Origin: Gracilaria gracilis
Lineage: Eukaryota > Rhodophyta > Florideophyceae > Gracilariales > Gracilariaceae
Direction of reading: 5' to 3'
Assembly: GCA_030374805.1 (NCBI GenBank)
Contig: JARGSG010000042.1
Location: 410,292 to 474,291, forward strand
DNA: 64,000 nt
The first letter of the stretch is position 1; every line of letters starts with the position of its first letter. Positions 46,593 through 57,484 of the stretch are shown piece by piece. The notes beneath the pieces were generated by a model. It did no database searches and had not been told where the DNA came from. It worked only from the letters and a program-made list of their open reading frames with translations. A program made the translations under genes and the position numbers.

Positions 46593-48230
46593 TTAATCGT
46601 CATCGACGGCTAACGCTTCCCCTATGGTGGGTAGGCGAGAAAGGGCGTCGGCTTGTGTATTGTTGGCGCCCTTCTTGTAGGCGGCGTCGAAGTCGAACTC
46701 TGCAAGACGCAGTCTCCAACGCATTAAGCGGCCTGAAGGCTCCGATATGGATAGTAGCCATCTCAATGATGAGTGAGCCGTGTAAGCGGTGAAATGAGCA
46801 CCCATGAGGTAGGGGCGTAGTGGGCATAATGCCCACACCATTGCAAGACATTTCTTCTCCGAGACGGAGTAATTCTTCTCATGCACGTTCAACGAACGGG
46901 ACCAGTACCCGATTGGCTTGCGTTCCCCCTCTAGGGCGGTTTGAAACAAAGCGCAGCCTACCTGGTAGTCACTAGAATCCGTGTCCACGGTATATGAAAG
47001 TCCCGGTTTCGGTAGTGACAATACTAATGCCGTGGTTACAGCCTCTTTGAGAGAGTTAAAGGCTTCCGCCTCAGTAGACGTGAATGGGTCCAACTTAGGC
47101 GGTTGACCCTTCCGCAGAAGCACGTTGATAGGTGCCGCTATGTCTGCGAAGTTGGAAATAAACCGTCTATAGACGTCGACTAATCCTAGAAAGGATCTCA
47201 GTTCAGTCTGGGTAGTCGGTTCCGTGGCCTGTTTCAGCGACTTCACACGAGCTCCCTCGATCATGACACGTCCTGGACGGATTATGTGACCCAGATACTT
47301 GACAGTATCGGTGAAGAATTCGCATTTCCTCAGCTTGAGTGTCACTCCGGCGTCCCGTAACGTGGCCATTATGTCTCTCACATCTGTAAGGTGACCATCC
47401 AGATTATCTGAGAATACAATGATGTCGTCGGGGTAGACGAGACAAGTACGCCACTTGAAGCGGGCCAGCAGGATATCAATAGCACGCTGAAAAGTAGCGG
47501 GAGCATTGGTTAAACCAAAGGGCATCCGTTTAAAACGGTAGAGGCCAGAATGGCAGACAAACGCTGTCTTGTCCTGATCCTGCTTTCTCACTGGAACCTG
47601 CCAGTATCCCCAGTTAGTATCCAATGCCGTGAATACGGTAGCATTTCCGAGAGAATTGATGTATTCATCCATACGTGGAATAGGGTACACGTCCTCGACG
47701 GTAAGAGCGTTTAGACGACGATAGTCGATACAGAAGCGCCAGGAACCATCCGGTTTCGGAGCCAGTACCACTGGTGATGCCCACGGCGAATGTGCCGGTT
47801 CTATAACTCTTGCACGGAGCATCTTGTCCACCTGAAATTGCTCTTCTTCTCTGGCCTTGGGCCCTGCCCTGTACGGATGTTGGGCTACTGGCCGAGAGTT
47901 CGGAAGGAGATCAATCCGGTCTTCCGTGGTATTTATCTCTCCGAGAGAACCATCCCACATTGTGGTGAATTCACGAAGCATCTTGCGCAGTCGTTTGCGG
48001 TGTGTCTCCGGAACATGTCCGAGGTCGAGTTCTTCCAATTCCTTCACTGGGTCCAATTGGTCGTAACTCGTCGGAACGCGTGTCTTCTCTGTCTTAACAG
48101 GTGACTGACCCGAAGGACTCGGCGACGGAGGTGATTGAGATACCGACTCCTCCCCCTCCTTACAGTGAACGATTCCGAGCACATCGGCAGCAGTCATCTT
48201 TGTAGGTACCAACGCAGGCGGGTGCGGCAT
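46593..48230 (-). pseudogene. Gypsy-2 reverse transcriptase and RNase H
   Basis: An open 545-codon frame from ATG 48230. Fingers and palm: ARVIEPAHSPWASPVVLAPK, WRFCIDYRRLNALT, FTALDTNWGYWQVPV, RFKRMPFGLTNAPATFQRA. The catalytic box is YPDDIIVFS (47421-47435 region), with Pro where Ile/Leu/Val is usual. RNase H: TVDTDSSDYQVGCALF and SVSEKKCLAMVWAL, then TAHSSLRWLL (46770-46790), where gypsy-3 and the family have TDHS. The catalytic Asp is thus changed to Ala. The frame is open but these two changes suggest an inactive enzyme. Confidence 0.9.
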
Positions 48231-48245
48231 AACCGAGCCAATTAC

Positions 48246-49130
48246 TTAGATTTTCACCAGATACTGGGTTGTTTTGCCTAGATTGGCTATCAACACGTAA
48301 AACAGATTATCCGGTTCCACTTGGGCGACTCCATTTGCAATGGCAAAAGAATATTTATCATACAATGACGGCAATGGCTGGACGATTCGTAAGCCGTGTT
48401 GACGGGAGTTCACCTGTACCAAGACTTGAGACTCTGGAAACACGCGTGTCGCGGAGGCAACACGTAGCTTCGTAGATTCCCGAGAACTCGGTGGTGCTTC
48501 CTGCGCCGCAGGTAGAGGTACATGCTTCTCGGAGGCATGCCTCAAAGGACGACGAACAATCGGCACGGACGAACCATCTTCCATTTCAACACGCCTCTGC
48601 CGGGGTCTAATGGCATCGACGAAGCGGTCGCAAAAGTCACAACCCAAAATGACTGGGGCGGCCAGGGACCGACAAACGACAAAGTCGAGCTTCACCACGC
48701 ATGAGCCCAAGCGGATTACCAACTCGATGTATCCTACCGTTGACAATGGTTGTTACTCGCGTCAGCGACGTCAGGAATGTCGCCACGGAGAATGTGTGAC
48801 CGCAAGGCGGGTGGCAATGCTGTCTCAACAATGAAGTTCGGACCTGCGCCTGTATCTAACACAGTGAGATAACGCACCATAAACTGGTGTGAAAGGCCAA
48901 AGTCGGCATAGACCTTGTAACTGCGTTTTGGCCATCACCATAACTCTATCCAGGAACCGGTTATTTCTTACCCGTATCCACGGTCGACGAAGAACACCAA
49001 GGTGTTCTGAGTTCACGTCTTCGACGGCCTGTTTCCTCGAGAGAATTCGTACCTGGGAGCGAGGCAGGGACGCCTCGGGCGCCTTCAGCCTCAACTCTAA
49101 GGGCGCCTCTCCAAGAGAGGAGACTCCCAC
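48246..49130 (-). pseudogene. Gypsy-2 retroviral-type protease, frameshifted
   Basis: The active-site motif LTVLDTGAGPNFI lies near 48,845 in one frame. After a frame change near 48,750 the second half continues at 48246-48746 with VVKLDFVVCRSLAAPVILGCDFCDRFVDAI, the ILG-x-DF flap partner. Several stops separate it from gag. Confidence 0.75.
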
Positions 49131-49132
49131 AC

Positions 49133-51154
49133 TTAGTTTTTCTGAGCAGATTCCGCCTGAGTCGTGTGCTCAGTGTTCTGAACCATTGATGACTGGACAC
49201 CAGTGGCAGAAGCGTCCGCAGTAGCGGTTGAATTTCCCTCGAGAGGGGTACGGGGGTGAGAGGTCACCATGTTCTGGGCGATCGGAGCCGCAATTGTGCG
49301 TGGAATATCCATCTTCGCGCGGATGTACTATGCCATCGGAACGGAAGCCTTTTCCTCAGGTGAGAGGGATTCGTAGTTGGTAATGACTTGTGCCAATTCA
49401 CGCATGGTTAGAACGCACTGCGGAGAAGTATGCCCTCGCGTATAGCAGAGGTGACAGATCAATCGAACAATGGCATTGACCTTCCGAGTATTCGAGAATC
49501 GCACCGCTGGGCGGGAAGCTTGCCAGCCAGGCCGTGAAGCCCGGGTTCCACTGTTATCATATGACAGTCGAGGCGGCCAGACTCGCTTCGAAGCTGCATA
49601 CAGCAGTGTGTCGTCCGGAGCCGTTTGAAACGAGGTATCCGTGGTTGAGGGAAGCTCCGTTGTCGGGATTTAAAGCTCTTCGCTACGGGCAAAGTGCACC
49701 TGATCATACTCCTTATTGGAGTGTTCCTCAGCCAGCATTGACGCCGACGGGGTTCCGGATTCCAACATCAACGCTTTAGCGGACTTCAACCGGGTACCCG
49801 GGACTCGTGGTCGTAGCGTGTCGCCTTCGGCGCGTGCATACTGCACCAGTTCCAAGTACGTAATCTTACGGTTCTCTTCACGGCGACGGGCCACTAGAGT
49901 CCGTATAGCCGGGTCTAGTCCATCAACGAGCATGGTACAACGCTCTTGAGCGGAGTAAACATTCCCACAACGGTGGAAGGCCTTATTCAGGCGTACCGAG
50001 TAATCGGTTTCCGTTTCGCCAGGGCGTTGTTGGGTGTCTCTCAGAGAGAGGATAGCCGACTGGATGGCATTATCAGTGGCATAGAACCTCAGTAGATACT
50101 GAACTGCTTCAGGCCAGCAAGTAACCCCTCCTTCAGAGGCGCGCGATGAACCTCTTACAGAGTTGTACTGATCTTTCGCAAGTCCGCGTAGAAAATAGGG
50201 CAGCGCGACAAACGCTTGTCCTTCATTCATCCCAAGGATGTCGGCTTCCGCTACAAAGCGTGATAGGAAATTCAACACCAAGATGGGATCATCGCCTGTA
50301 AACAGTTGATTACGGAGCGACAGCTGCATCCGTTTGATACAGTCTTTGACTTTTCCCGTCCCACGGGGAGTTCTATCGAATGAGGTGTCCTCCAAACGGT
50401 AATACCGGTATGACAATAGCTTCTTGTAGAGCAGATTGGTAGGCTTCAACTGTTTTGATCCAGAGTGCTTCCTTCCCTTCGAGCGGGCACGTATCACACC
50501 TTGGGTGGCTGATGACCGCTTTGAGCGTGACGAACGCTCACGAGGGGCTTCTTCTAGCGACGAGTGGGACGAATCAGACCCGATTGACCGGCGTAAAGAA
50601 AGAGAGGATGCTGACGAATCAGAGTCGTAGTTCTTCCGCTCCTTGCGTGCTTTGGATCCACTGACCTTCTTGTCACCGTGTGAAACAGCAACCGGCTCAG
50701 CCGTGCGATTGGCTCCGACCAGGAAGGTTTGTGCCACCGTTTCTAGACGGGTGCGGAGGCGAGTAAACTTCTCAGCCACGTCCTCCACGAAATTAGCGTG
50801 TCCTCCGAAAGCTTCCAAGAGGGAGTTGACATCACCACGCAATACGCGGAGATCCTCAGAAAATCCGTCCAAAGCAGTGTCATCCACCTTCTTTCGAAGT
50901 AGCGACAACTCCTTAGCAAGGGTAGCATGGGCAGCCCGCGTGGAGCGGAGCTGCTCTTCCACAGTTAAGTGGGGGATGTCATTGACAGTAGCCCTCAGAG
51001 GTGCCTCAGGGGTGGGAGCTACGGAAGGTACCGTACCTCCTACAATAGGGGCGGGACCAGCAACGACAGGAGCCGGTCCATCACCTCGATGAGAGCTGAT
51101 CAACGACGTGGGCGGAAGTCGATTGGTCGTCGGCACAACTTCAGTAGCCGGCAT
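49133..51154 (-). pseudogene. Gypsy-2 gag
   Basis: First ATG at 51154. In order: a Pro-rich start, a coiled coil (about 50,750-50,960, LRSTRAAHATLAKELSLLRK), and a Ser/Arg-rich basic region. The capsid core (about 50,060-50,400) has KDCIKRMQLSLRNQLF, EADILGMNEGQAFVALPYF and ETETDYSVRLNKAFHRCGN. An in-frame TAA at 49670 interrupts it. The zinc knuckle CHLCYTRGHTSPQC (near 49,440) is intact. The frame ends at 49133. The upstream open part to 51385 starts with TTG only. The protein is homologous to the gag of gypsy-1. Confidence 0.85.
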
Positions 51155-51402
51155 CCCTTCGGTCTGGACCGTGAACGGGTGGGGATCCGTGACGGAAGTG
51201 GCGGATCTGATCTTCCAGTCTGACTGCGTGTCTTCGGACGATCTGACAGCTTCATGACCAGAACAACCGTACAACAGGATAATCGACAGGCAATTGGCTG
51301 AGACTTCTAGTGAACTTCCAAATGGAGGCAACGGCAAAAGAACTAACCTCGCAACGAGTGAATTCACGAGTGAATCTTCCGACAAAAACTAATCTTTTCT
51401 AG

Positions 51403-51415
51403 GTCGGGAGACCAC
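51403..51415 (-). other. Primer-binding site of gypsy-2
   Basis: On the minus strand TGGTCTCCCGACC follows the LTR end (CTTCA plus AG). It is identical to the site in gypsy-1. Confidence 0.85.
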
Positions 51416-51416
51416 T

Positions 51417-52270
51417 TGAAGAGCAACGCCTTTGGCGGGAGAAGCGCAGGCTCACGAAGACGTTCGGAATCTTCCCCTCGACAGGGCAGCACAGCAAACG
51501 GAGCACTCCGGGAATGACACAGCTAAGCCGGATGTAAATCCGAGGTCAAACCACCACGACAAGCGTCGGAGCGTTGAGGCTGATTAGTAGTCGGTAGAGA
51601 TCCACGTGTTCACACGGTCACGAGATGAGTCCTCGAAAGAGAGTAGCACGGCAACGACAAGGTGTCGGAAACGAGCCACTGTGAACAGGGCAAAAAGGCG
51701 AACCCAAAACGGGGAGAAAGCAAACCACCAGAGTGGGGAAAAGAGAGAGAGAATAAAGAAAACCCAATACAGGGGCGAGTATACGACAATAGGTCGGAAC
51801 GAGACACGCAAATATTGGTTATACTCTGAGCGCCACAAGGGTGGGTAACTATACGTGTACAACGCAGTCGTCACTGCACTTGGAGGTGAACAATCCGCGA
51901 AGGCATGATAGTTAGAGCCAGAAAGCCCAGGATTCGCAAGGGGCAGTTTACTTGGGGGAACGAAGCTCAACCCTCCAAGTACTGGGCTCGGCGCACCACT
52001 GACAGTGGGTGCGCCGGGCAAAATAATCTATAAAATATCTAAGTAAATACAGCAATGCTGGGTGCACTGCCTCCGGCATATCCGTGCTACACGTGTGCTA
52101 TTCACACCCGCTAAGCGGCGCCTCGGGCCGTGCAATCCACGTGTACATGTGTGGAAATTACCTCAGCGAGGCGACACGCTAATAGCGGTGTAGCTCATAT
52201 ATATCTACTAACGCATGATGCGGAAATTAACTAAGAACCTCAAATTGCCTCCAAGGAGTGTTTTCCTTGA
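51417..52270 (-). repeat. 5' LTR of gypsy-2
   Basis: 854 bp, paired with 41746-42601. Its outer edge abuts AGGTT, the right-hand target duplication within the copia 3' LTR. Confidence 0.9.
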
Positions 52271-52275
52271 AGGTT

Positions 52276-52522
52276 AATTGCGTATAGACACGTACGCATT
52301 TGCTAGTTGACGTACAACTATCTTTACTAAGTAAGCAGTAATTGTACGTCACAGCTAGCCCAAGAGTCGCGTAGTATCCGTATTTAAAGGCACACTCATT
52401 AGCCCAGGAGCTCCACGGGAGAGCTCCGGGCAGACCTCTGTGCCGATTTGTGTTGCTTGTGAACCGTCCCTACATCACTGCGCAAAATGAACTTCGACTC
52501 TATCAGCGAAGCTCAAGCCAAA
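52276..52522 (+). repeat. Copia 3' LTR, remainder
   Basis: It matches 37032-37278, continuing AATTGCG after the gypsy-2 insertion. The gag start region is included because it belongs to the LTR. No gag follows: the sequence passes directly into the Myb-like gene of Harbinger-1. Confidence 0.88.
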
Positions 52523-52813
52523 ATTGTACCCAGCCTTTTCCATTATCTCCAGCAAAACTAAAATTGTTTCATGGTCATAATGCTGCGTGTCTGACAATGA
52601 ATTTGTTGCCTTTGTTGCATTCTGCGGTTGAGAGGAGCTTTTCTGGTTTGAATGGGGACTTGCGTGGTCAGGAATGGCTCTACACGTTGCAGTGTTACTG
52701 GAACTGGCTGCATTAGTCGGAGATAAAGCGAATTGAGGTGGGTTTGAGATGGGGCTGTCGCGAATATGGCCATGGAGATTCAAATTGACTGGAATTTGAG
52801 TGGGAGAGGGCAT
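52523..52813 (-). pseudogene. Harbinger-1 Myb-like protein, N-terminal part
   Basis: From ATG 52813 (MPSPTQIPVN), a Ser/Pro/Gln-rich start is followed by HETILVLLEIMEKAGY, the first helix of the Myb/MADF-like domain. The domain then continues at 37027 beyond the copia insertion. Confidence 0.7.
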
Positions 52814-53402
52814 TGTTTCGATGAAGAAAATAATAATGCAACGACTGACGTAGTCGCGAGAGAGGAGTAGGTGCGAGACGCGCTCGAGTATTGGAGGAAC
52901 CGATGGTGTTCGCTTTGTTCTACACTCCCGCCCAATTCAGAGCGAATTGTGTCAAGAGGCTGTCCACAGGCTTTCTACACTGATCTTATGTCTCTCGTCT
53001 GGGTAAAAACTGTCCGGCCCCCGGAGAATCTACGCACTGTCCAGGTAGTAGAAAAACCACCTAAAACCTCCGTAGTTATGTAACAAATTACACTAGATCC
53101 TCCCTTCGGAAGAGAGCTTCGTCCAGATCCTCTCTCTCCATTAGGGCGGCGCCAAGTCAGGAGACCCTCCCTAGCTCCAACTCCCATTGGTTCCTCCGCC
53201 ACACCCGTGACGCCTTTCCAGTCTTCGAGCGTTACCACACTCATCCCACAATGCGAGAGCTTTGCGCGCGCTTTTCAAACTCCAAATGGGAGATACAGGG
53301 CCCAAAAATACTAACCAACATCAAGTAGCTCGCTCTCCGTCTCCGGCCCTGAGCGGCAAGTCGACACTACTTTTACCGCGCTCAGTTCTCTAATTGATTG
53401 CA
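52814..53402. other. Between the Harbinger-1 remnant and the MULE
   Basis: No gene is seen. It should contain the right end of Harbinger-1 and the left terminal repeat of the MULE. I could identify neither. A GGCTTTCTACAC at about 52970 resembles the Harbinger-1 left terminus but is in direct, not inverted, orientation. Confidence 0.5.
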
Positions 53403-56400
53403 ATGCTATCCTTTCGAAAGGCAAAGGATCCCTTTGTACAATTTCCCTCCGAGGATCCGCTGGACTCATTAGTCGTATCATTTCTGGATCCTCGCAATGA
53501 GGATTCAGGTGATGAGGTAGACTCCGATGGTAATCCCGTGAAGAGCAGAGCTGAGGTTAGCAATTTGCCTTGTGAGCGTGGTCTCACTGCAACCGAGAAA
53601 AAGAGAATTGTGAACACGGTCCGCAGGCTCTCAAAGTTTTTGCGAAACGTCACGAACCATACATCTATTGTGTTCGACAGGAAGAGCGAATTGGGATTGC
53701 TTGAGCTGAAAAGGTTATGGTTCTACTTGATCACTGAAGAAAGAAACTCGACGAACGAAGATGGTGTAATTGGCGCTAATTTGGCTAACTCTTCTCAGCG
53801 CAATAATTGGTTCTGCACCATCCTACTGAATGCTGGAATTCTAGAGTTAGAGCCGTTGGATGGTTTGGTTCTGGTTCTCGCAGACACGGGGTCTAAACTA
53901 GAAGATTTATCAAAGGTGTTTGATAAACAATCATGCAAGGAACAGCTAGAAATTCTTGGCAGGATCGAGGCCCGATTCACAGTGAAGCTCTATCCCAGTC
54001 CGAATGAAGTATCTACGATAGTCGTCCCTATTAATGTAGGAGGTGTACATTGGGGAGCGTTTTTGGCTCGAAAACTTGATGAAAAAAAGTGGGAAATCCT
54101 CTGGGGAGACAGTCTGCAATACAAATGTTCGGAGAGGTCTAGATTACTCGTAACTGCAATAATCGATCATGCACTACGGGATAAGAAGGAATGGATTTTG
54201 AAGAATGAACACTACATGACAGATGTACTGCGTTACGAGAAGCAGACAGACTCGCATAGTTGCGGTGCATATCTGTTATCAATGATGAATCAATTCGCTC
54301 GAACGCGAGGAGTGATGCCCAATATGTTCTCCTCTCCTGGTCATCCACCCAACCTTACAGAGATCTACCGCTGGGCCTGTGTCGAAGCTCGTGTGCGAAT
54401 GGTAATGGCCGTCAGTCATCTATTGCCCGTCTCCAATGAATGGGCCGTGTCCCAAATTCATTTCCAACGCCTTGAGAAGATATATATTGGGCGCCACCAG
54501 CATGATGTCCATAAAGACAAAGCGAATACGGTGGACGGACAGCCTGCTCCTACTCATGATGAACACACGAGCTCCGGTGGTAATACAGAATCTGTAGATC
54601 TGAGAGACGGAGAATCGGGTGTGAAGGGTGAAAGGAGTACTGAGGGAGCTCATCCCCGTGAGGTGATCGCTACAGGCAAGGGTGATGTTTCACCAATGGA
54701 AAGAACTGTTTTGGACCTTCCAAACTATGTTTACACCTCTGTGACATAGAAGGGTACGAATATGGCATTCAATTTTGTAAAAGAGTGACAAGGTCGCGAC
54801 GCTACGGTCTAAATGTGAGACTGCGGTGTCTCAGATATAAGAAGAAGCATCCTGGTTGCGGATGTAAGGCTGCATTTATGGCAAAGGCCCTTCTCAACGA
54901 AATGAAGTGGATCTTAACGGGTGCTAATACGCACAACCACGAGCGTCTGGAACTGGATATGCGTGGTAATAAGCACAAAAGAAGGGAAGCAATTCGGACG
55001 ACAATAAAGAAGAATGCTCCTCCGACGATGCGTATCCCCTTTATAACCTTCACGCCTCCAAGGAATGTGGGGGTCGATGCGAAGAGAAGCGGTGCTGATA
55101 ACGGAATGGATTCCGATATAGAAGATTTTATGGAGAACCTCCCCTCTCGACCAATAGATTCGATGCATGGCACAGAGAGGGTCCGAGATGATGGTGAGTA
55201 TATGAATACTCAGAACCAAAGCGTGCAACAAGGTAGTGAGGGAGTTCAGGAGATCATATCCATTGACACAGGTAGTAATGGAGGATCTCCTGACATCGTA
55301 GACGCCACCGCCTCAGAAGACAGTTCTGTAATTGATATAACCGAGAGATTGAGGGCGGAAACTACTGCCAAGGTTGAAAAGGTAAGACTCTCATGTCTCT
55401 TCGATGCGAACACACTTGCCAAAACACTTGTATTCTAACATTACATGTAAACAGAATGACACAGTACATCATTCTATTGACGAGGACGCTCTGGGTTTTA
55501 ATATCGCTGACATTGGCTCCTAAGAGAGAGCTTCTCCACCTCCATCACTGTCCATTACGGGTAGTGAGGAGAGCTCGGACTGTGAACAGGAGCATACAAC
55601 AGAGGAGTGTGTACGCCGCGGTTTCGTGGCCTATTTGGATCAGATGGATCAAGCTGGGGAGGATGAGGTGCTCCAGTATCTCCAGTACATCGCTGAGTAC
55701 TTCGGATTCAAGCTGTTTATCAGAGATTCTAAATATGAAGAGAAGAATGGGAAGAAGGTACTGCTACGGGGCTATATGAAGTGCGCTATGATGTTCGATG
55801 AGCATTATAAATGCCCCTATAGCTTAAAAGTCCGGAGGGTGCGAGTGTCTACTCTGATCATCAAAAGTTTATGTTCTGTCCTGCTTTTGCGAAAGCCCTC
55901 CACAATCATCCAGCGAAAATCACCGCGTTGCGACGTAAGCTCTCACCCAAAATGGAGCGCGAAGCAAAACATCTGCGTCACATTCTGCACCTACAATATA
56001 ATGTAGCGTTTACACTCCTCGAAGCGAAGTATGGTGTAATGGTGGACAGGGATTTGTTTCGAAAACGGTTGAAATATATATCCGACACTCAATATCCGAG
56101 GCACAAAGAGTGTCTCAGGCTCTACGAGAACCTCCTTGACTTGCAGACCCAGAACCCCAGGCACAGGATATACTGTCGAACGAACAATGATAACGGCCTC
56201 TAATACGTTGCGTGGTGTTTGGAAACCTGGGTCGACGATTACGAGCGATATGGCATCGTGCCTGGGGTATCTGTGGAATGCAAAGCGGTAGCCAATCGCT
56301 TCAACCTTCTCCTCGTCAATTTTAATGGCCGACACAATGACGGGAACCTCACTACATTTTTTATGGGCTACATGAGAAACGAAACCTTGCTGAGTTTTGT

Positions 56401-57481
56401 CTTGGTACTGGAGCGCTTCAAGCAGTGTATGCGAATATCACCGTCGTCCTTTACGGTGGATCAATGCGCATCACTCATTGGAGGTAAAAGACAAGTGTTC
56501 CCAATTTCTTATACCATGTTGGATGACTGGCACTTGAATAAAACTCAAGGCCCCAACGTCGAAAGATGGTGTAGGTCGGTAGAGAGGACGGATATGGGGA
56601 CGTAGATGGGACTCGAATTGTTTGTGCTCCGCAAGAGCACAACTATCGAGAAGTTCGAAGCGCGGAGAAAACAATTCGAGGAGCAATACTTTTATAAGTT
56701 CAGAGAAACCTTGCCCCAATGGTACAAGTTTCTATATCGCGATAACCCTTCCATGTTAATGCGTTGCTACAAAGACCTGAAGCTCCCTCATAAGTTCCTG
56801 TTCCAAGGTTCTGGATATTCCGAAGCTTCGCCTTCGACCTATAGACAGGTCGTTCTGAATGATGACGTTCCATTCAGCGAAGTTCCGAAAGTAATGGTGT
56901 CTTTGACGGAACAGAGGAAGCATCAGCGTAGAAGAGAGGCCACAATACGAGATACAGCGCTTCGAAACAGACCCGTGACTTCAGGGCTCCCTCTATCTCC
57001 CGATTCTGCAACGATGCTTATTTAGAACTTCACGGCGTACAGTGTAACACACTTTCTAGACAACTGCATTCCACTCTCCGCTTTCTACAAGGTCACCGAT
57101 TCCGTAGTACTCCCCACCCGCGATGCGCCGTTCAACTTCGATATAGACGTGGAAGATCTGCAGTTGTCCTCCGAAAAACCGCTAGTGGTGTTCTCACTCA
57201 CAAGAACAGTCCCAATTGAGCGTACAAACTCGCAGGATAGCAACCCAAACAGGACCTATAATCTCTATTTGCACACCCTCCCCGGCTCAGCCGACAAAAT
57301 TACGGGAAAGTGTAGCTGCCGGCACATGACCGCCTCCGGTATTCCTTGTGGTCATATGACCCGCTTATTTGTCGTATTCAACGACGCCGTCGATCGGTGG
57401 CCACATATTCGCCAAGTTCTTCCTCCCCAATTGCACATATCCGACCTGTGGGATCCATACTGGAACAGAAATCCAGATTAT
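53100..57481 (+). mobile_element. Mutator-like element with Ulp1 protease, truncated on the right
   Basis: A Ulp1-type protease gene is followed by a FAR1/SWIM-type transposase on the same strand, the known gene pair of several MULE lineages. The right end was lost where the gypsy-3 LTR begins at 57,482. The left boundary is only approximate, as no terminal repeat was recognised. Confidence 0.7.
53403..54749 (+). CDS. Ulp1-like cysteine protease (C48), MULE-encoded
   Basis: 448 residues from ATG 53403; upstream extension uses only TTG. The papain-like Ulp1 fold is recognised from VVPINVGGVHWGAFLAR (catalytic His), WEILWGDSLQY (Asp) and TDSHSCGAYLLSMMNQF (Cys, about residue 288). The N-terminal third is acidic and unassigned. 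The C-terminal tail is hydrophilic. Ulp1 proteases cleave SUMO-like proteins. MULE-borne copies have an unknown role in transposition. The frame is uninterrupted, in contrast to the transposase beside it. It ends 35 bases before the first transposase-like codons. Confidence 0.85.
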   Translation: MLSFRKAKDPFVQFPSEDPLDSLVVSFLDPRNEDSGDEVDSDGNPVKSRAEVSNLPCERGLTATEKKRIVNTVRRLSKFLRNVTNHTSIVFDRKSELGLLELKRLWFYLITEERNSTNEDGVIGANLANSSQRNNWFCTILLNAGILELEPLDGLVLVLADTGSKLEDLSKVFDKQSCKEQLEILGRIEARFTVKLYPSPNEVSTIVVPINVGGVHWGAFLARKLDEKKWEILWGDSLQYKCSERSRLLVTAIIDHALRDKKEWILKNEHYMTDVLRYEKQTDSHSCGAYLLSMMNQFARTRGVMPNMFSSPGHPPNLTEIYRWACVEARVRMVMAVSHLLPVSNEWAVSQIHFQRLEKIYIGRHQHDVHKDKANTVDGQPAPTHDEHTSSGGNTESVDLRDGESGVKGERSTEGAHPREVIATGKGDVSPMERTVLDLPNYVYTSVT

Positions 57482-57484
57482 TGA
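54795..57484 (+). pseudogene. MULE transposase with FAR1/WRKY-GCM-like and SWIM zinc fingers
   Basis: A Cys/His DNA-binding stretch (CLRYKKKHPGCGCKAAF then THNHE) at about 54,830-54,950 is followed by a variable acidic part. A second FAR1-like stretch lies at 55,690-55,830 (EYFGFKLFIRDSKYEE). Then come helical regions, and a transposase core with LLLVNFNGRHNDGNLTTFF, ETLLSFVLVLERF and FPISYTMLDDWHLN at 56.3-56.55 kb. A SWIM finger GKCSCRHMTASGIPCGHM lies near 57,310-57,360. Stops at about 56,201, 56,603 and 57,023, frame changes near 55,840 and the absence of the first core Asp show decay. The final TGA (57482-57484) is the first bases of the gypsy-3 LTR. Confidence 0.8.

Larger units (their letters stand above)
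41746..52270 (-). mobile_element. Ty3/gypsy chromovirus gypsy-2 (10.5 kb)
   Basis: Full-length element on the minus strand: 5' LTR 51417-52270, primer-binding site, gag, protease, reverse transcriptase/RNase H, integrase, chromodomain, a 1.25-kb 3' region, polypurine tract and 3' LTR 41746-42601. The target duplication in the copia LTR is ATGTT (41741-41745) against AGGTT (52271-52275). LTRs differ at about 33 of 850 positions by eye. Every coding part carries damage. Confidence 0.92.
37028..52522 (+). mobile_element. Ty1/copia element, itself interrupted by gypsy-2
   Basis: 5' LTR 37028-37278, gag, pol, polypurine tract (ACTGGGGGGTA, 41731-41741) and 3' LTR. The 3' LTR is split after its first four bases (41742-41745) and resumes at 52276-52522. 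The two LTRs differ at about 12 of 247 positions. The flanks ACCGT (37023-37027) and ATTGT (52523-52527) may be a decayed 5-bp target duplication. The insertion target was the Myb-like gene of Harbinger-1. Confidence 0.88.
35106..52813. mobile_element. PIF/Harbinger element 1, split by nested insertions
   Basis: The left terminus GGCCCTTTCTACACC follows a TTA at 35103-35105. It holds a DDE transposase (plus) and a convergent Myb-like gene (minus), which the copia insertion has split into 36555-37027 and 52523-52813. I did not find the right terminal repeat (expected TGTAGAAAGGGCC then TTA) between 52.8 and 53.4 kb. The end is therefore truncated or beyond recognition. Confidence 0.75.

Noticed and set aside
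52272-52522. A second, truncated copia element (LTR plus gag start)
   Set aside because: The gag ATG lies inside the LTR itself, so this is simply the rest of the first element's 3' LTR.
52960-52990. Right terminal repeat of Harbinger-1
   Set aside because: GGCTTTCTACAC resembles the left terminus but is in the same orientation and lacks the TTA duplication.
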